Shown: piece by piece, positions 1 through 6,907 of the stretch | Layout: each line of letters begins with the position of its first letter | Numbering within the stretch: position 1 is the stretch's first letter | NCBI GenBank assembly: GCA_041395165.1 | Contig: JAWLBA010000021.1 | Span: 1-17,774, forward strand | Direction of reading: 5' to 3' | Source of the DNA: JAIBCM01 sp041395165 | Lineage (GTDB): Bacteria > Verrucomicrobiota > Verrucomicrobiia > JADLBR01 > JAIBCM01 | DNA: 17,774 bases | Made by a program: the position numbers and the translations under genes | The notes under the pieces: model-generated | What the model saw: the letters and a program-made list of their open reading frames with translations, nothing else | Database searches by the model: none | Told to the model about the DNA's origin: nothing

Positions 1-1177
1 GCTCATAATTAATTTCTGCCCCATTCGGAAAAAGCCTTTTATTCACGTATCCATGACCACCTTGCGAGTAAAAAAGTTTTTCCCATCGTCCTTCTCCGTC
101 CACTTTCTCTACTAATTTACCATTGAAAAACTTGCGATAAAAGCCAGTGCCATCACCTTCTTCCACCCAACTTTCGCTGCCTGCACCCAAAGGCAAACTG
201 ACAACCAACTCGTCAGTTACCAGATTTCTCTCCTCTTTTGCCATGCCGATGACCATGTATTCGCGACCTGCACCAAATTTTGGATCGTAATTGTAAACCC
301 ATCGCATGCGCGAACCGGCCCCTTCCAACATCGGATCGTCGGCCGTGGCTAAAAGCGGGCGGCCTTCGATCAAACTTTCTCCACCCACATAAGTATAATT
401 GGCTTTTTCTCCACCGGAATAAGTGACATTTTTTAGAACGGTTTCGTTATTAAAAGTGTCATAATCGTAAACAACTTCCCGACCATCGCTGCTTGTAATT
501 TTACTGATGCGTTCCTGGCCGTTGATTTCTTCACGCTCTAACGCGATGGATCGACCGAAGCGGTTTTGAATTTTGATAAGACGATCTTGATTGTCATATT
601 CCAATTCCCACATCTGCCCATCAGGATCACGAACTCCGATTAAGGCATAACGTGGATGATCAGTTCGAGTAAAATAATACTCCCAACCTTCCGGGGTTAC
701 CAAAGTATGGCCGTTATTCTGTTCACCGGATGGTTTCCATTGATAAAGCCGTTCACCTCGACTCAAACCCGGAGCACGAATCATTCCCGTATCATCAGTC
801 GCTTTAAAATCAATCGTTTCCCCCTCAGGGGTATTAAGTCGAATATTAAAAAAACCGTTTTCTTTATAATTAAGGTCCCTGATTTCCCACGACCAATTAT
901 GATGCCAGGTATTGGCCGCACCCAATTCCCATGTTTTGACGCCAAAGTTACGATGGCGACTGCGATAAAGCCGTTTAAATTCTACGGGCGAATTGCCAAA
1001 GGTTTGTAAATCCAAAACCTCCCTTTGCACATTGCCACTGCCAGGACTTAGAGGATTGACCCCTACATTACCGGCTTTATCATAAGCAAAAATTTCTTGT
1101 TCTTTTGTCTCTCCAAAACCAAGTGGAGGCAAAAAACATAAACTGAGTAAGAAAGCGTAAACGCCTTTTTTGAACAT
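1..1177 (-). CDS. Secreted YD/RHS-repeat-type protein, N-terminal part (C-terminus beyond window edge)
   Basis: An open frame starts at ATG 1177-1175 and reads leftward without a stop to the window edge (about 392 codons seen). The first ~22 residues (MFKKGVYAFLLSLCFLPPLGFG) form a good Sec signal peptide, so the product is exported. The body is rich in G, Y, N, D and W and has RHS/YD-like units such as AYDKAGNVG near the start, DPDGQMWELEYDNQDRLIKI, and VVYDYDTFNN, plus the FKRLYRSRHR stretch typical of the N-terminal region of RHS/YD proteins. These proteins form large beta-rich shells or surface adhesins and toxins, usually over 1000 aa with the variable part at the C-terminus, which is outside the window. 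No Shine-Dalgarno is visible before the ATG. Family placement is fairly secure; any toxin role is not testable here. Confidence 0.75.
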   Translation of the reverse strand, partial: MFKKGVYAFLLSLCFLPPLGFGETKEQEIFAYDKAGNVGVNPLSPGSGNVQREVLDLQTFGNSPVEFKRLYRSRHRNFGVKTWELGAANTWHHNWSWEIRDLNYKENGFFNIRLNTPEGETIDFKATDDTGMIRAPGLSRGERLYQWKPSGEQNNGHTLVTPEGWEYYFTRTDHPRYALIGVRDPDGQMWELEYDNQDRLIKIQNRFGRSIALEREEINGQERISKITSSDGREVVYDYDTFNNETVLKNVTYSGGEKANYTYVGGESLIEGRPLLATADDPMLEGAGSRMRWVYNYDPKFGAGREYMVIGMAKEERNLVTDELVVSLPLGAGSESWVEEGDGTGFYRKFFNGKLVEKVDGEGRWEKLFYSQGGHGYVNKRLFPNGAEINYE

Positions 1178-1203
1178 AGTCGTAAAGTTTAGGGAGACGA
1201 AAT

Positions 1204-1220
1204 TAGGCCTGACAAGCCTA
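1204..1220. repeat. Small inverted repeat between two minus-strand genes
   Basis: TAGGC (1204-1208) and GCCTA (1216-1220) can form a 5-bp stem with a 7-nt loop. It lies in the 63-nt gap between the 391-aa gene (ends 1241) and the YD-type gene (starts 1177). The minus-strand side has no T-run after the stem, so it would be a poor intrinsic terminator; TTTT follows on the plus strand. Its function is uncertain. Confidence 0.3.
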
Positions 1221-1240
1221 TTTTCAATTATAAGTATATT

Positions 1241-2416
1241 TTATACCTCTTTGGCTTTTTCTTGTAGAATTTCAATTAATTGGTTAACAAGCCATTGGGA
1301 ATAATAACTATAATAAGTCGGGTCATTAAGATAACGCGATAAATTCTTCAAAAGGCGTCTGGGTTCTCCAGGCCAATGCCATTTCATCTGATAATAAAGC
1401 AAAGGATGATGACGGGCCATATAACTGGAAATCGCTTCATCGTGAGGTTGGGTATAAAGAATAAAATCCCGATAAAGCATGGAAAAAGGTTGGCACGGTT
1501 TAAAAGATTGGAATTCTGAATTTGCATCAAAACTGGGAATGAACTTTCCCCCACTTTCAAAATAAAGATTTAACAAACAGGCTTCCGGCAAAATTTGTAA
1601 AACTTCCCTTTTAGGATTACGCGCCTTAAGCCGCCAGGCTTCCGCCATATAAATTCCGCCAATATCCAAAAGGAGCTGTTTTTCATCCTCATCAAGTCTC
1701 GCCATAACGGCTGGCGTATAACCTTCAACCAACATTCTCGCCATGCGCTGATAAAAATCCGGATGTTGCACCTGCTTCAAGGCATGGCAAATTTGAGCGT
1801 AGGTTTTATCTTCAAATTGATCCTGATCATCCAGAGTCAACTGACGTAGATTATACTGATTAATCTTAACAAAATACATGGCATTACGAGTTAAAGCAGA
1901 CCTCATAAAAAGCCCTTGTTTAAGGTCATAAAGCATTAAAACGATAAGACGTCCTCTTGCGATTGTGGTTAAATTTTCGTCCAAAGGTTTTCCGGTTTGA
2001 TCGTGAATACCGGAAACCGTGTTATCAATGGAAATCACAGAGTTGCTATACGAAGACAAAAGTTGCAGCAATTCTTGAGACTCTTGTCCCTGCTCAAGTT
2101 TAAGATGATAATTAAATTTATTGCGAGTGGTTGAAGTCAGTTTTTGATAAAATGCCAGTGTTGGAACCTTCTCAACAACAACCGTTTTAGGTTCATTGAT
2201 TTGAAAATAAGTAAAAAGATCATTTCTTCCATAATCCCCCAAACCCATATGCGCAGGCAAAGGAAACTCATAAAATCCCTCAGCATTTACGTGTAACTGG
2301 CTGTCATGAAATAAACGATGAACTCCACGGAAATCGATAAAAGGAATGCTTAAGAGAAACAAAGCAACAAAAGCATAAAAAAGTTTACTACGAAAAAAAG
2401 ATGGTTTACTTGTCAC
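1241..2416 (-). CDS. Unrecognised membrane-anchored protein (391 aa)
   Basis: The frame runs from a GTG start (2416-2414) to TAA (1243-1241). I do not recognise the family. Residues ~12-30 (FYAFVALFLLSIPFIDF) are one hydrophobic segment after a short basic N-terminus (SKPSFFRSK), fitting an uncleaved signal anchor with the rest outside the cytoplasm. The remainder is mostly helical, rich in L, Q, Y and R, ending in a charged QEKAKEV tail. I see no catalytic motif. It lies 63 nt upstream of the YD/RHS-type gene on the same strand and could share its transcript. It is divergent from the SPFH-like gene across a 49-nt gap, so the two may share a control region. No Shine-Dalgarno is visible, and the GTG is used because no ATG lies near the N-terminus. 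Coding is likely from length and composition. Confidence 0.6.
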   Translation of the reverse strand: MTSKPSFFRSKLFYAFVALFLLSIPFIDFRGVHRLFHDSQLHVNAEGFYEFPLPAHMGLGDYGRNDLFTYFQINEPKTVVVEKVPTLAFYQKLTSTTRNKFNYHLKLEQGQESQELLQLLSSYSNSVISIDNTVSGIHDQTGKPLDENLTTIARGRLIVLMLYDLKQGLFMRSALTRNAMYFVKINQYNLRQLTLDDQDQFEDKTYAQICHALKQVQHPDFYQRMARMLVEGYTPAVMARLDEDEKQLLLDIGGIYMAEAWRLKARNPKREVLQILPEACLLNLYFESGGKFIPSFDANSEFQSFKPCQPFSMLYRDFILYTQPHDEAISSYMARHHPLLYYQMKWHWPGEPRRLLKNLSRYLNDPTYYSYYSQWLVNQLIEILQEKAKEV

Positions 2417-2465
2417 TAAAGCAAGCTTGTAATTAACGGTGCTGTTTTAAAATCTTTTTCTCACT

Positions 2466-3251
2466 ATGACACCTCGATCAATTTCAACCCGACTAACCAA
2501 ATGGTTTCCGCTCTTATTAGTGATTGCTGTTTTGATCTTTCTTTATCAACAGGCGGTTTTCTTTATTGCCCCGGGTTTTATGGGGATTCGTATTCAGGGT
2601 CATCAGGTCAAAGACATTGTAACAAAAGAAGGTTTCCATGTGAAATGGCCTTTTTGGGAAAGAATTGAATTGATGGATTTACATTTGCTCACCTACCAAG
2701 TTGATGCCAAAGGCTTTTCCAAAGATTTGATTCCGCTCGAAGGAAAACTTTTAATCCAATTTTCATTAAATCCAGCTACGTCGAAACAATTATTTCAAAA
2801 AATTGGTAGTCAATACCGTTTTACCCAATCCCTCATCATACCATTAGCCAAAGAAAATTTTCAGTCTCTCAGCACAAAATGGACTGCGGAAGAGTGGATT
2901 CAAAACAGGGAACAAGTCATGACCCGCTTTAAAGAAAACTTTATTCAAAGCATGTCTCAATCTTTGGATTTCCTTTCTGATGCAGTCAACTGGGGTAAAA
3001 TCTCTCTCATTGAACTAAAAATTCCTGATCCCATCGTTAAACTTTGGCAATCCAAACTTCGTTCCGACGTCTCTTCACGCTTGATGTTACAAGAAGCCAG
3101 CATTTTAAAAAGCAACGAAGCGCTTCTTTATCTTAAAGCGATTGAAAAGTGGAATGGCCGATTACCTTTTGCCATTAGCAACGTTGTGGAGAAAGCTCCG
3201 ACTAATACTACTCTATCGGTAACGAACGACCAAAAAATTCCTGCAAATTGA
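2466..3251 (+). CDS. SPFH/prohibitin (band 7)-like membrane protein
   Basis: 261 aa. Residues ~13-35 are an N-terminal membrane segment followed by APGFMGIRIQG. Then comes the SPFH-type run: EGFHVKWPFWERIELMDLH (~55-73), a KGFSKDLIPLEGKLLIQFSL strand pair (~82-101), and a long helical region. Near the C-terminus, YLKAIEKWNGRLP (~222-234) closely matches the A-x-x-KW-x-G-x-LP signature that ends many prohibitin/HflK-like SPFH proteins. Such proteins oligomerise in the membrane and often act as scaffolds or protease regulators. The gene is short for the family (many exceed 280 aa) but looks complete. A weak promoter (TTGTAA 2427-2432, TAAAAT 2448-2453, 15-nt spacer) lies in the divergent gap. 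Its 3' end overlaps the convergent 670-aa gene by 44 nt. SPFH membership is likely; the cellular role is unknown. Confidence 0.65.
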   Translation: MTPRSISTRLTKWFPLLLVIAVLIFLYQQAVFFIAPGFMGIRIQGHQVKDIVTKEGFHVKWPFWERIELMDLHLLTYQVDAKGFSKDLIPLEGKLLIQFSLNPATSKQLFQKIGSQYRFTQSLIIPLAKENFQSLSTKWTAEEWIQNREQVMTRFKENFIQSMSQSLDFLSDAVNWGKISLIELKIPDPIVKLWQSKLRSDVSSRLMLQEASILKSNEALLYLKAIEKWNGRLPFAISNVVEKAPTNTTLSVTNDQKIPAN

Positions 3252-5220
3252 TAGTGCGAATCAATTGAAACCACTTCTTTCGCAAAACCCTTTTAGTTTT
3301 CAATTTGGGAACAATAAAAATAAGTTTCATTTCTCCATTCGGACAAAAAGCAGTGACTTCAAAAGGTGAATTACTTTTAGAAAATGATAAGTTTTTCGAA
3401 AAATTAAGTGCTTCAAACAAGATTTGCCTCTTCTGCTGAGCAGAAAGAAAATTGGATTGCTCATTGCTGTTAGGGCAAAAAACTAATCCTGTCGTTATCA
3501 TTTTTTCAAAAATCTCTTTGAGGGTTTCAATATTAACAACTGAAATTCCCTCCACGTTGCTTCGATAAATCTCATCCTTCAAAAAGCTTTGCTGTAAGGC
3601 GGCTTTGCCATCGGGATAAAATGAACTGATTTGAACGTCCTCGCAAAGAGCTTCCACGCGTCCAATAACATTTTCCCTGGTTAGATTTTCAGAATTCTTC
3701 TCAAACCAAAAAATTTTATTTGGCAAATAAAGACAGACTTCGTTCCCTTTGGTTAACCCTTGTTTTATTTTATTGGCCAAGGCATTTAGTTTAAAAAGTC
3801 TGGTTTCCTCAGGGAAAGTAACACAACCAACCCTGACCTTTTTATTTACCTGGCTCAATTGCCTTAACCATTCGGTCAAAGGAAGAACCACAGATAAGGG
3901 GATTCGCAGAGATTTTGTTTCATCCCGCTGCAACTGCCATAGCGCTCCCAGGGCAATTACGCTCAAATAAAAGGTTTGCGTCTCAAAGGTAACCGGCAAA
4001 TACCATAAAATAAAAATCCCGCTTAAAAAAGTTAACCCGCTCCGAATTAAGGAAGGATAATTGGTTTCAGAAAAGGCCTTAACCTGTTCATAAGCCAGTA
4101 ATGAATTAATCAAAAAAAATGGCAACATCCACCAAAGTTGACTTGTGAGATTTTTATTACCTAAAAAATAACCAAAGCTTATAACCAATAAACTGTTTAA
4201 CGCGCCCCATCCCAATGCAAATCGCTCGACTTGATTTTGAAATTGCTGTTTGAAATGGTTGTAATAACCAAGTTCCAATTTCTTGAAATCAAAATAAAAT
4301 AAGCGTGCCCATTCGTATCCTGCGATTAATAGCGGGCTCAAAATGAAAAATAACAAGATAAAATGATTAAGGGCAAACGTGGTTTTGTCCCGATGCAAAA
4401 AAAGGATGATAATTAGGCATTCATAACCCATTAATGCATTGGCAATTCCTTGTGAAAAATTATTAGCGCCAAATTTTTTGAGGTTTATTTTCCAGTTTTT
4501 GGCAAACTTTTCCAAAGGCAATGGCCAGAAACGATAAAAGAGATAAACTTTTTTCGTATAATAAAAACGAACTGCCAGGTTAACCAACGTCGCAACAAAA
4601 AAAGTTAGAGGAAAAGCCCAGGCTCCTACGCTGGGATAAAGCGAAAGCGCGCCCAAGGAAGCGATCAATTCCACTATCACTATCCAGTAAAGTGGCCGAT
4701 AAATACGGCGTATGGCATAAATACCGGAATGAAAGGTTGCCAGGGGAATTTCCAACATGAGACGAACAAAACAAAAAGACAAATAAAGCGTTTCTAATGT
4801 TAAAGAATTTTGAAAGAGATTAAAAATAATCAGACAAGCCAATCCCAACAAGCTGAGGATAAAACTGGAGACAAGCCATTGGCTGATTAAATCAGGAATT
4901 TTAAAAAGCTTTTTGGAATTGGCCAAATGACGGACTTTTTCCCTCAAATCCTCCAAGAACCCCCACCAAAATGCATTGACTGAAATCAACAGGATTCTTC
5001 CAATTAAAAATATATAGACTGTTGATGCCGGTAAAAATAATAAAAAAATCTTAATTTCAATCAGTCGCAGAGTCAGGTTGACAAAAACTCTAAAAGTAAA
5101 AAACCTTAAGCGATAATAAGCATATCTGAGAAAACTTCCGCCCAACAAAGTTTCCTCCAGGCTCACAATGCGATCAGACCTCTTTTTCTGAATTGATAAC
5201 CAGCGATTAAGCTTGTTCAT
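3208..5220 (-). CDS. Large polytopic membrane protein with soluble C-terminal domain, partner of the reverse transcriptase
   Basis: 670 aa, ATG 5220-5218 to TAG 3210-3208. The start lies inside the end of the reverse transcriptase gene (14-nt overlap), so the pair is very probably translationally coupled. Residues ~55-431 hold about 10-12 hydrophobic segments (e.g. ~57-87, 115-137, 147-165, 178-220, 265-301, 336-378, 395-431). The spacing and the short basic cytoplasmic loops recall MATE/polysaccharide-flippase-type transporters, but I see no diagnostic motif. From ~435 to 670 there is a soluble mixed alpha/beta region (e.g. VRVGCVTFPEE ~463, GNEVCLYLPNK ~490) with no recognisable catalytic signature. 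By analogy with retron and Abi/DRT systems, the membrane protein could be the effector, for example forming a pore or disturbing the membrane, with the C-terminal domain sensing the RT product. That role is inference; the gene itself is certain. Confidence 0.7.
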   Translation of the reverse strand: MNKLNRWLSIQKKRSDRIVSLEETLLGGSFLRYAYYRLRFFTFRVFVNLTLRLIEIKIFLLFLPASTVYIFLIGRILLISVNAFWWGFLEDLREKVRHLANSKKLFKIPDLISQWLVSSFILSLLGLACLIIFNLFQNSLTLETLYLSFCFVRLMLEIPLATFHSGIYAIRRIYRPLYWIVIVELIASLGALSLYPSVGAWAFPLTFFVATLVNLAVRFYYTKKVYLFYRFWPLPLEKFAKNWKINLKKFGANNFSQGIANALMGYECLIIILFLHRDKTTFALNHFILLFFILSPLLIAGYEWARLFYFDFKKLELGYYNHFKQQFQNQVERFALGWGALNSLLVISFGYFLGNKNLTSQLWWMLPFFLINSLLAYEQVKAFSETNYPSLIRSGLTFLSGIFILWYLPVTFETQTFYLSVIALGALWQLQRDETKSLRIPLSVVLPLTEWLRQLSQVNKKVRVGCVTFPEETRLFKLNALANKIKQGLTKGNEVCLYLPNKIFWFEKNSENLTRENVIGRVEALCEDVQISSFYPDGKAALQQSFLKDEIYRSNVEGISVVNIETLKEIFEKMITTGLVFCPNSNEQSNFLSAQQKRQILFEALNFSKNLSFSKSNSPFEVTAFCPNGEMKLIFIVPKLKTKRVLRKKWFQLIRTINLQEFFGRSLPIE

Positions 5221-6553
5221 GGCTCTTTTTTACCTTGTTTCGAGTGTGATAGAGCGAAATAAGTCCCCACTCTTGCCGGATCGTTTTGTAAGTAATTTTT
5301 TGGAAAGAACGTGCCGATTTGTTGCCAGCAACCATTTCCAAAACCAATTTCGCAATCAAATAATCAATATGTTTCAATTGCGGTCTACTGGTGATAATTT
5401 TTCTTAGGAAACTCGCATATTTATTGGGAAATAATGAGTTGGGATTCAAGGCTGTATTGATAACCTGACAAATCAATTTTCCTTTTTTTGTTTCATCGTA
5501 AGCTTGCCAGTCACTGCTTTTAATCGTGGCTTTAGCTCGATGACGCAAATCGCTTAAAAGTTGCCCTATCTTTTTATCTTTTAAAGAAACCGTCCCATCA
5601 AAATAAATGCTACAACCTAAAAAGGTAATCACGTTGGTTGGTTTGACATCGGGATAATTCTCGGAAGCGCGACCTGCTTGATTAAAATAAAGGCTTTTTT
5701 CCTTTTCCGGATTGGTTTGGAGGATGAGTTGATGCAAAAGTTCATCCATTTTGGTTTTTGCAAAAGTCACTATTTCTTGGTCTGGGTGCGCAAATAAAAG
5801 ATCATCGGAATAGCGCGCATAAAAGGCGCCTGGAATTTGGTCAAGTGTTACATCCAAAGGATGAAGATAAAGATTGAACAATGTTGTGGAAATCGGCGAT
5901 CCGGTAGGTACTCCTTGCAGTTTGGTGAAAAGGTTGCCTTTTTCTGTGATCACTTCAGGTCGCAGTATCTTTTGAACGAGATTCCATAGCCTTTCTTCAT
6001 CTTCTATCGAATTCAAATGAAACAGTTGCTGCAGTTGCTTCCAAACCGGTGATTGATTTCCCACAGGAATTGTATCCGTATAGCTTTTGATATCTCTTCT
6101 AAGGACATATAGTCCTCTCTGACGCGGATCACGCACTTGTTTGCGATAAGATCGAATATAGTCCGTAAAATCTTGAACTGCGTGCCACCAGTTTTTCCCT
6201 TTAAGGTAAGAATATAATCTTGGTGAAAAATGTGGTTGCATGATTTCCAAAATAAGATCTGCCACTACTCCGTGCAGGATGTAATCGGTCAATTGAAAGG
6301 CAAAAAGTTCCCGCTCTTTGTTGTTCACGGTAACCGTTTTGAGTTCTGCATGGCGCAGCTGATAGTTTTCTTTAACCACTGTCTTGGCCATGACCTTGGC
6401 AAATTGGGATTCGTTACTGACAAGCGATGCCAGGGTGACTTCATCTTGTTTTAGGTGATACATTCTCCAGCTCTGGGCATGTTTTGCATGGAGTTTGGCT
6501 AGTTGTGAACGGTAACGGTGCGGTTCCGCTAGGTAGTCATTTAAACTTTTCAC
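5207..6553 (-). CDS. Reverse transcriptase, not of the group II intron or DGR type
   Basis: 448 aa from GTG 6553-6551. RT palm motifs are clear: RRDIKSYTDTIP (catalytic D154), LQGVPTGSPIS (residues 212-222, the QGxPxGSxxS motif) and YSDDLLFA (D250, D251), then NVITFLGCSIYFDG (~307-320). All three metal-binding aspartates are present, so polymerase activity is expected. There is no maturase or HNH domain as in group II introns, and no DGR neighbours (TR/VR, Avd). The retron signature residues NAxxH and VTG are not evident: YLKGKNWWHAV and FLG occupy the equivalent places. The C-terminal ~110 residues are a basic helical thumb-like region. It overlaps the downstream 670-aa membrane protein by 14 nt, and a retron-like structured RNA candidate lies 34 nt upstream. 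Best reading: an 'unknown group' or retron-related RT of an antiphage system. A housekeeping role is unlikely. No Shine-Dalgarno precedes the GTG. Confidence 0.9.
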   Translation of the reverse strand: MKSLNDYLAEPHRYRSQLAKLHAKHAQSWRMYHLKQDEVTLASLVSNESQFAKVMAKTVVKENYQLRHAELKTVTVNNKERELFAFQLTDYILHGVVADLILEIMQPHFSPRLYSYLKGKNWWHAVQDFTDYIRSYRKQVRDPRQRGLYVLRRDIKSYTDTIPVGNQSPVWKQLQQLFHLNSIEDEERLWNLVQKILRPEVITEKGNLFTKLQGVPTGSPISTTLFNLYLHPLDVTLDQIPGAFYARYSDDLLFAHPDQEIVTFAKTKMDELLHQLILQTNPEKEKSLYFNQAGRASENYPDVKPTNVITFLGCSIYFDGTVSLKDKKIGQLLSDLRHRAKATIKSSDWQAYDETKKGKLICQVINTALNPNSLFPNKYASFLRKIITSRPQLKHIDYLIAKLVLEMVAGNKSARSFQKITYKTIRQEWGLISLYHTRNKVKKSHEQA

Positions 6554-6587
6554 CGTCTTAAGTTTAATTGAAAGGAGGATTAAAAAG

Positions 6588-6602
6588 AAAGGGCATTTAA
6601 TG
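6588..6602 (+). repeat. Inverted repeat arm (a2-like), proximal to the RT
   Basis: AAAGGGCATTTAATG, the exact reverse complement of 6859-6873. It lies 34 nt before the RT start codon. The match stops abruptly at both ends of the 15 bases. Confidence 0.85.
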
Positions 6603-6858
6603 TGTCATGAGTTTTTCTTTGTTCCATATGCAACTGGCGAAGGTTTACCTAAGCTAAGGAAGCATGTAAGGGAAGTTTTCGAGCAAGCGAGCACCCGAAG
6701 CTGCGCTAAAGGGTGCGAGCGTCGCGAGAAAACGACCGGAATGCTTCTGTGCGGAAGCACCTAACCAAGCATTAATACTATTTTTTATAATAGAAAAAGG
6801 CCACAGCCTCTTATTTCTATTAAATATTTTTCATTTGGTTTTTTGCCAAATGAAGAAC

Positions 6859-6873
6859 CATTAAATGCCCTTT
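6859..6873 (-). repeat. Inverted repeat arm (a1-like), distal to the RT
   Basis: Plus-strand CATTAAATGCCCTTT, the perfect 15-nt partner of 6588-6602. It lies 34 nt downstream of the stop codon of the cytochrome-like gene. The first msr-like hairpin begins only 4 nt inside it. No target-site duplication is evident outside either arm. Confidence 0.85.
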
Positions 6874-6907
6874 TCAAAAAACAGGCTAAATTTTTATAGG
6901 GTTTATT

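Larger units (their letters stand above)
6588..6873 (-). ncRNA. Candidate structured ncRNA (retron msr-msd-like) upstream of the reverse transcriptase
   Basis: A 286-nt segment is bounded by a perfect 15-bp inverted repeat (6859-6873 and 6588-6602) and ends 34 nt before the RT start. In RT sense (minus) the order is: right arm (a1-like); hairpin 1, 9-bp stem (6854-6846 with 6838-6830, 7-nt loop); hairpin 2, 9-bp stem (6822-6814 with 6796-6788) capped by GCC/GGC and a 4-nt loop; a GTGC/GCAC hairpin (6760-6749); a long interrupted hairpin (6747-6741 with 6665-6659, 6733-6728 with 6680-6675, 6716-6711 with 6696-6691, 14-nt loop); an unstructured ~56-nt stretch; and the left arm (a2-like). This is the classical retron order a1-msr-msd-a2-RT. 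The long hairpin is more GC-rich than its surroundings. A typical AGC branching-G context right after a1 is not obvious (it reads GTTC). Alternatives: a MITE, or a leader attenuator. Confidence 0.55.

Noticed and set aside
656..1009. 117-codon plus-strand frame
   Set aside because: It is antisense to the YD/RHS-type gene, whose translation is continuous, has a signal peptide and shows family-like repeats.
5207..6553. Group II intron or diversity-generating retroelement
   Set aside because: There is no maturase or HNH domain, no intron domain V/VI-like RNA seen downstream, and no TR/VR repeat pair or Avd gene. The QGVPTGSPIS motif also differs from the DGR form.
6600..6761. 53-codon plus-strand open frame (starts MCHEFFFVPY) within the structured region
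   Set aside because: It runs through the hairpin arms, has no ribosome binding site at a workable distance (AAAGGAGG at 6571-6578 is about 20 nt away), and its composition follows the palindromes rather than a protein.
6588..6873. MITE or insertion-sequence remnant as the sole explanation for the 15-bp inverted repeat
   Set aside because: No target-site duplication is visible outside the arms, and the internal hairpins and position next to the RT fit a retron-type RNA better. Not fully excluded.
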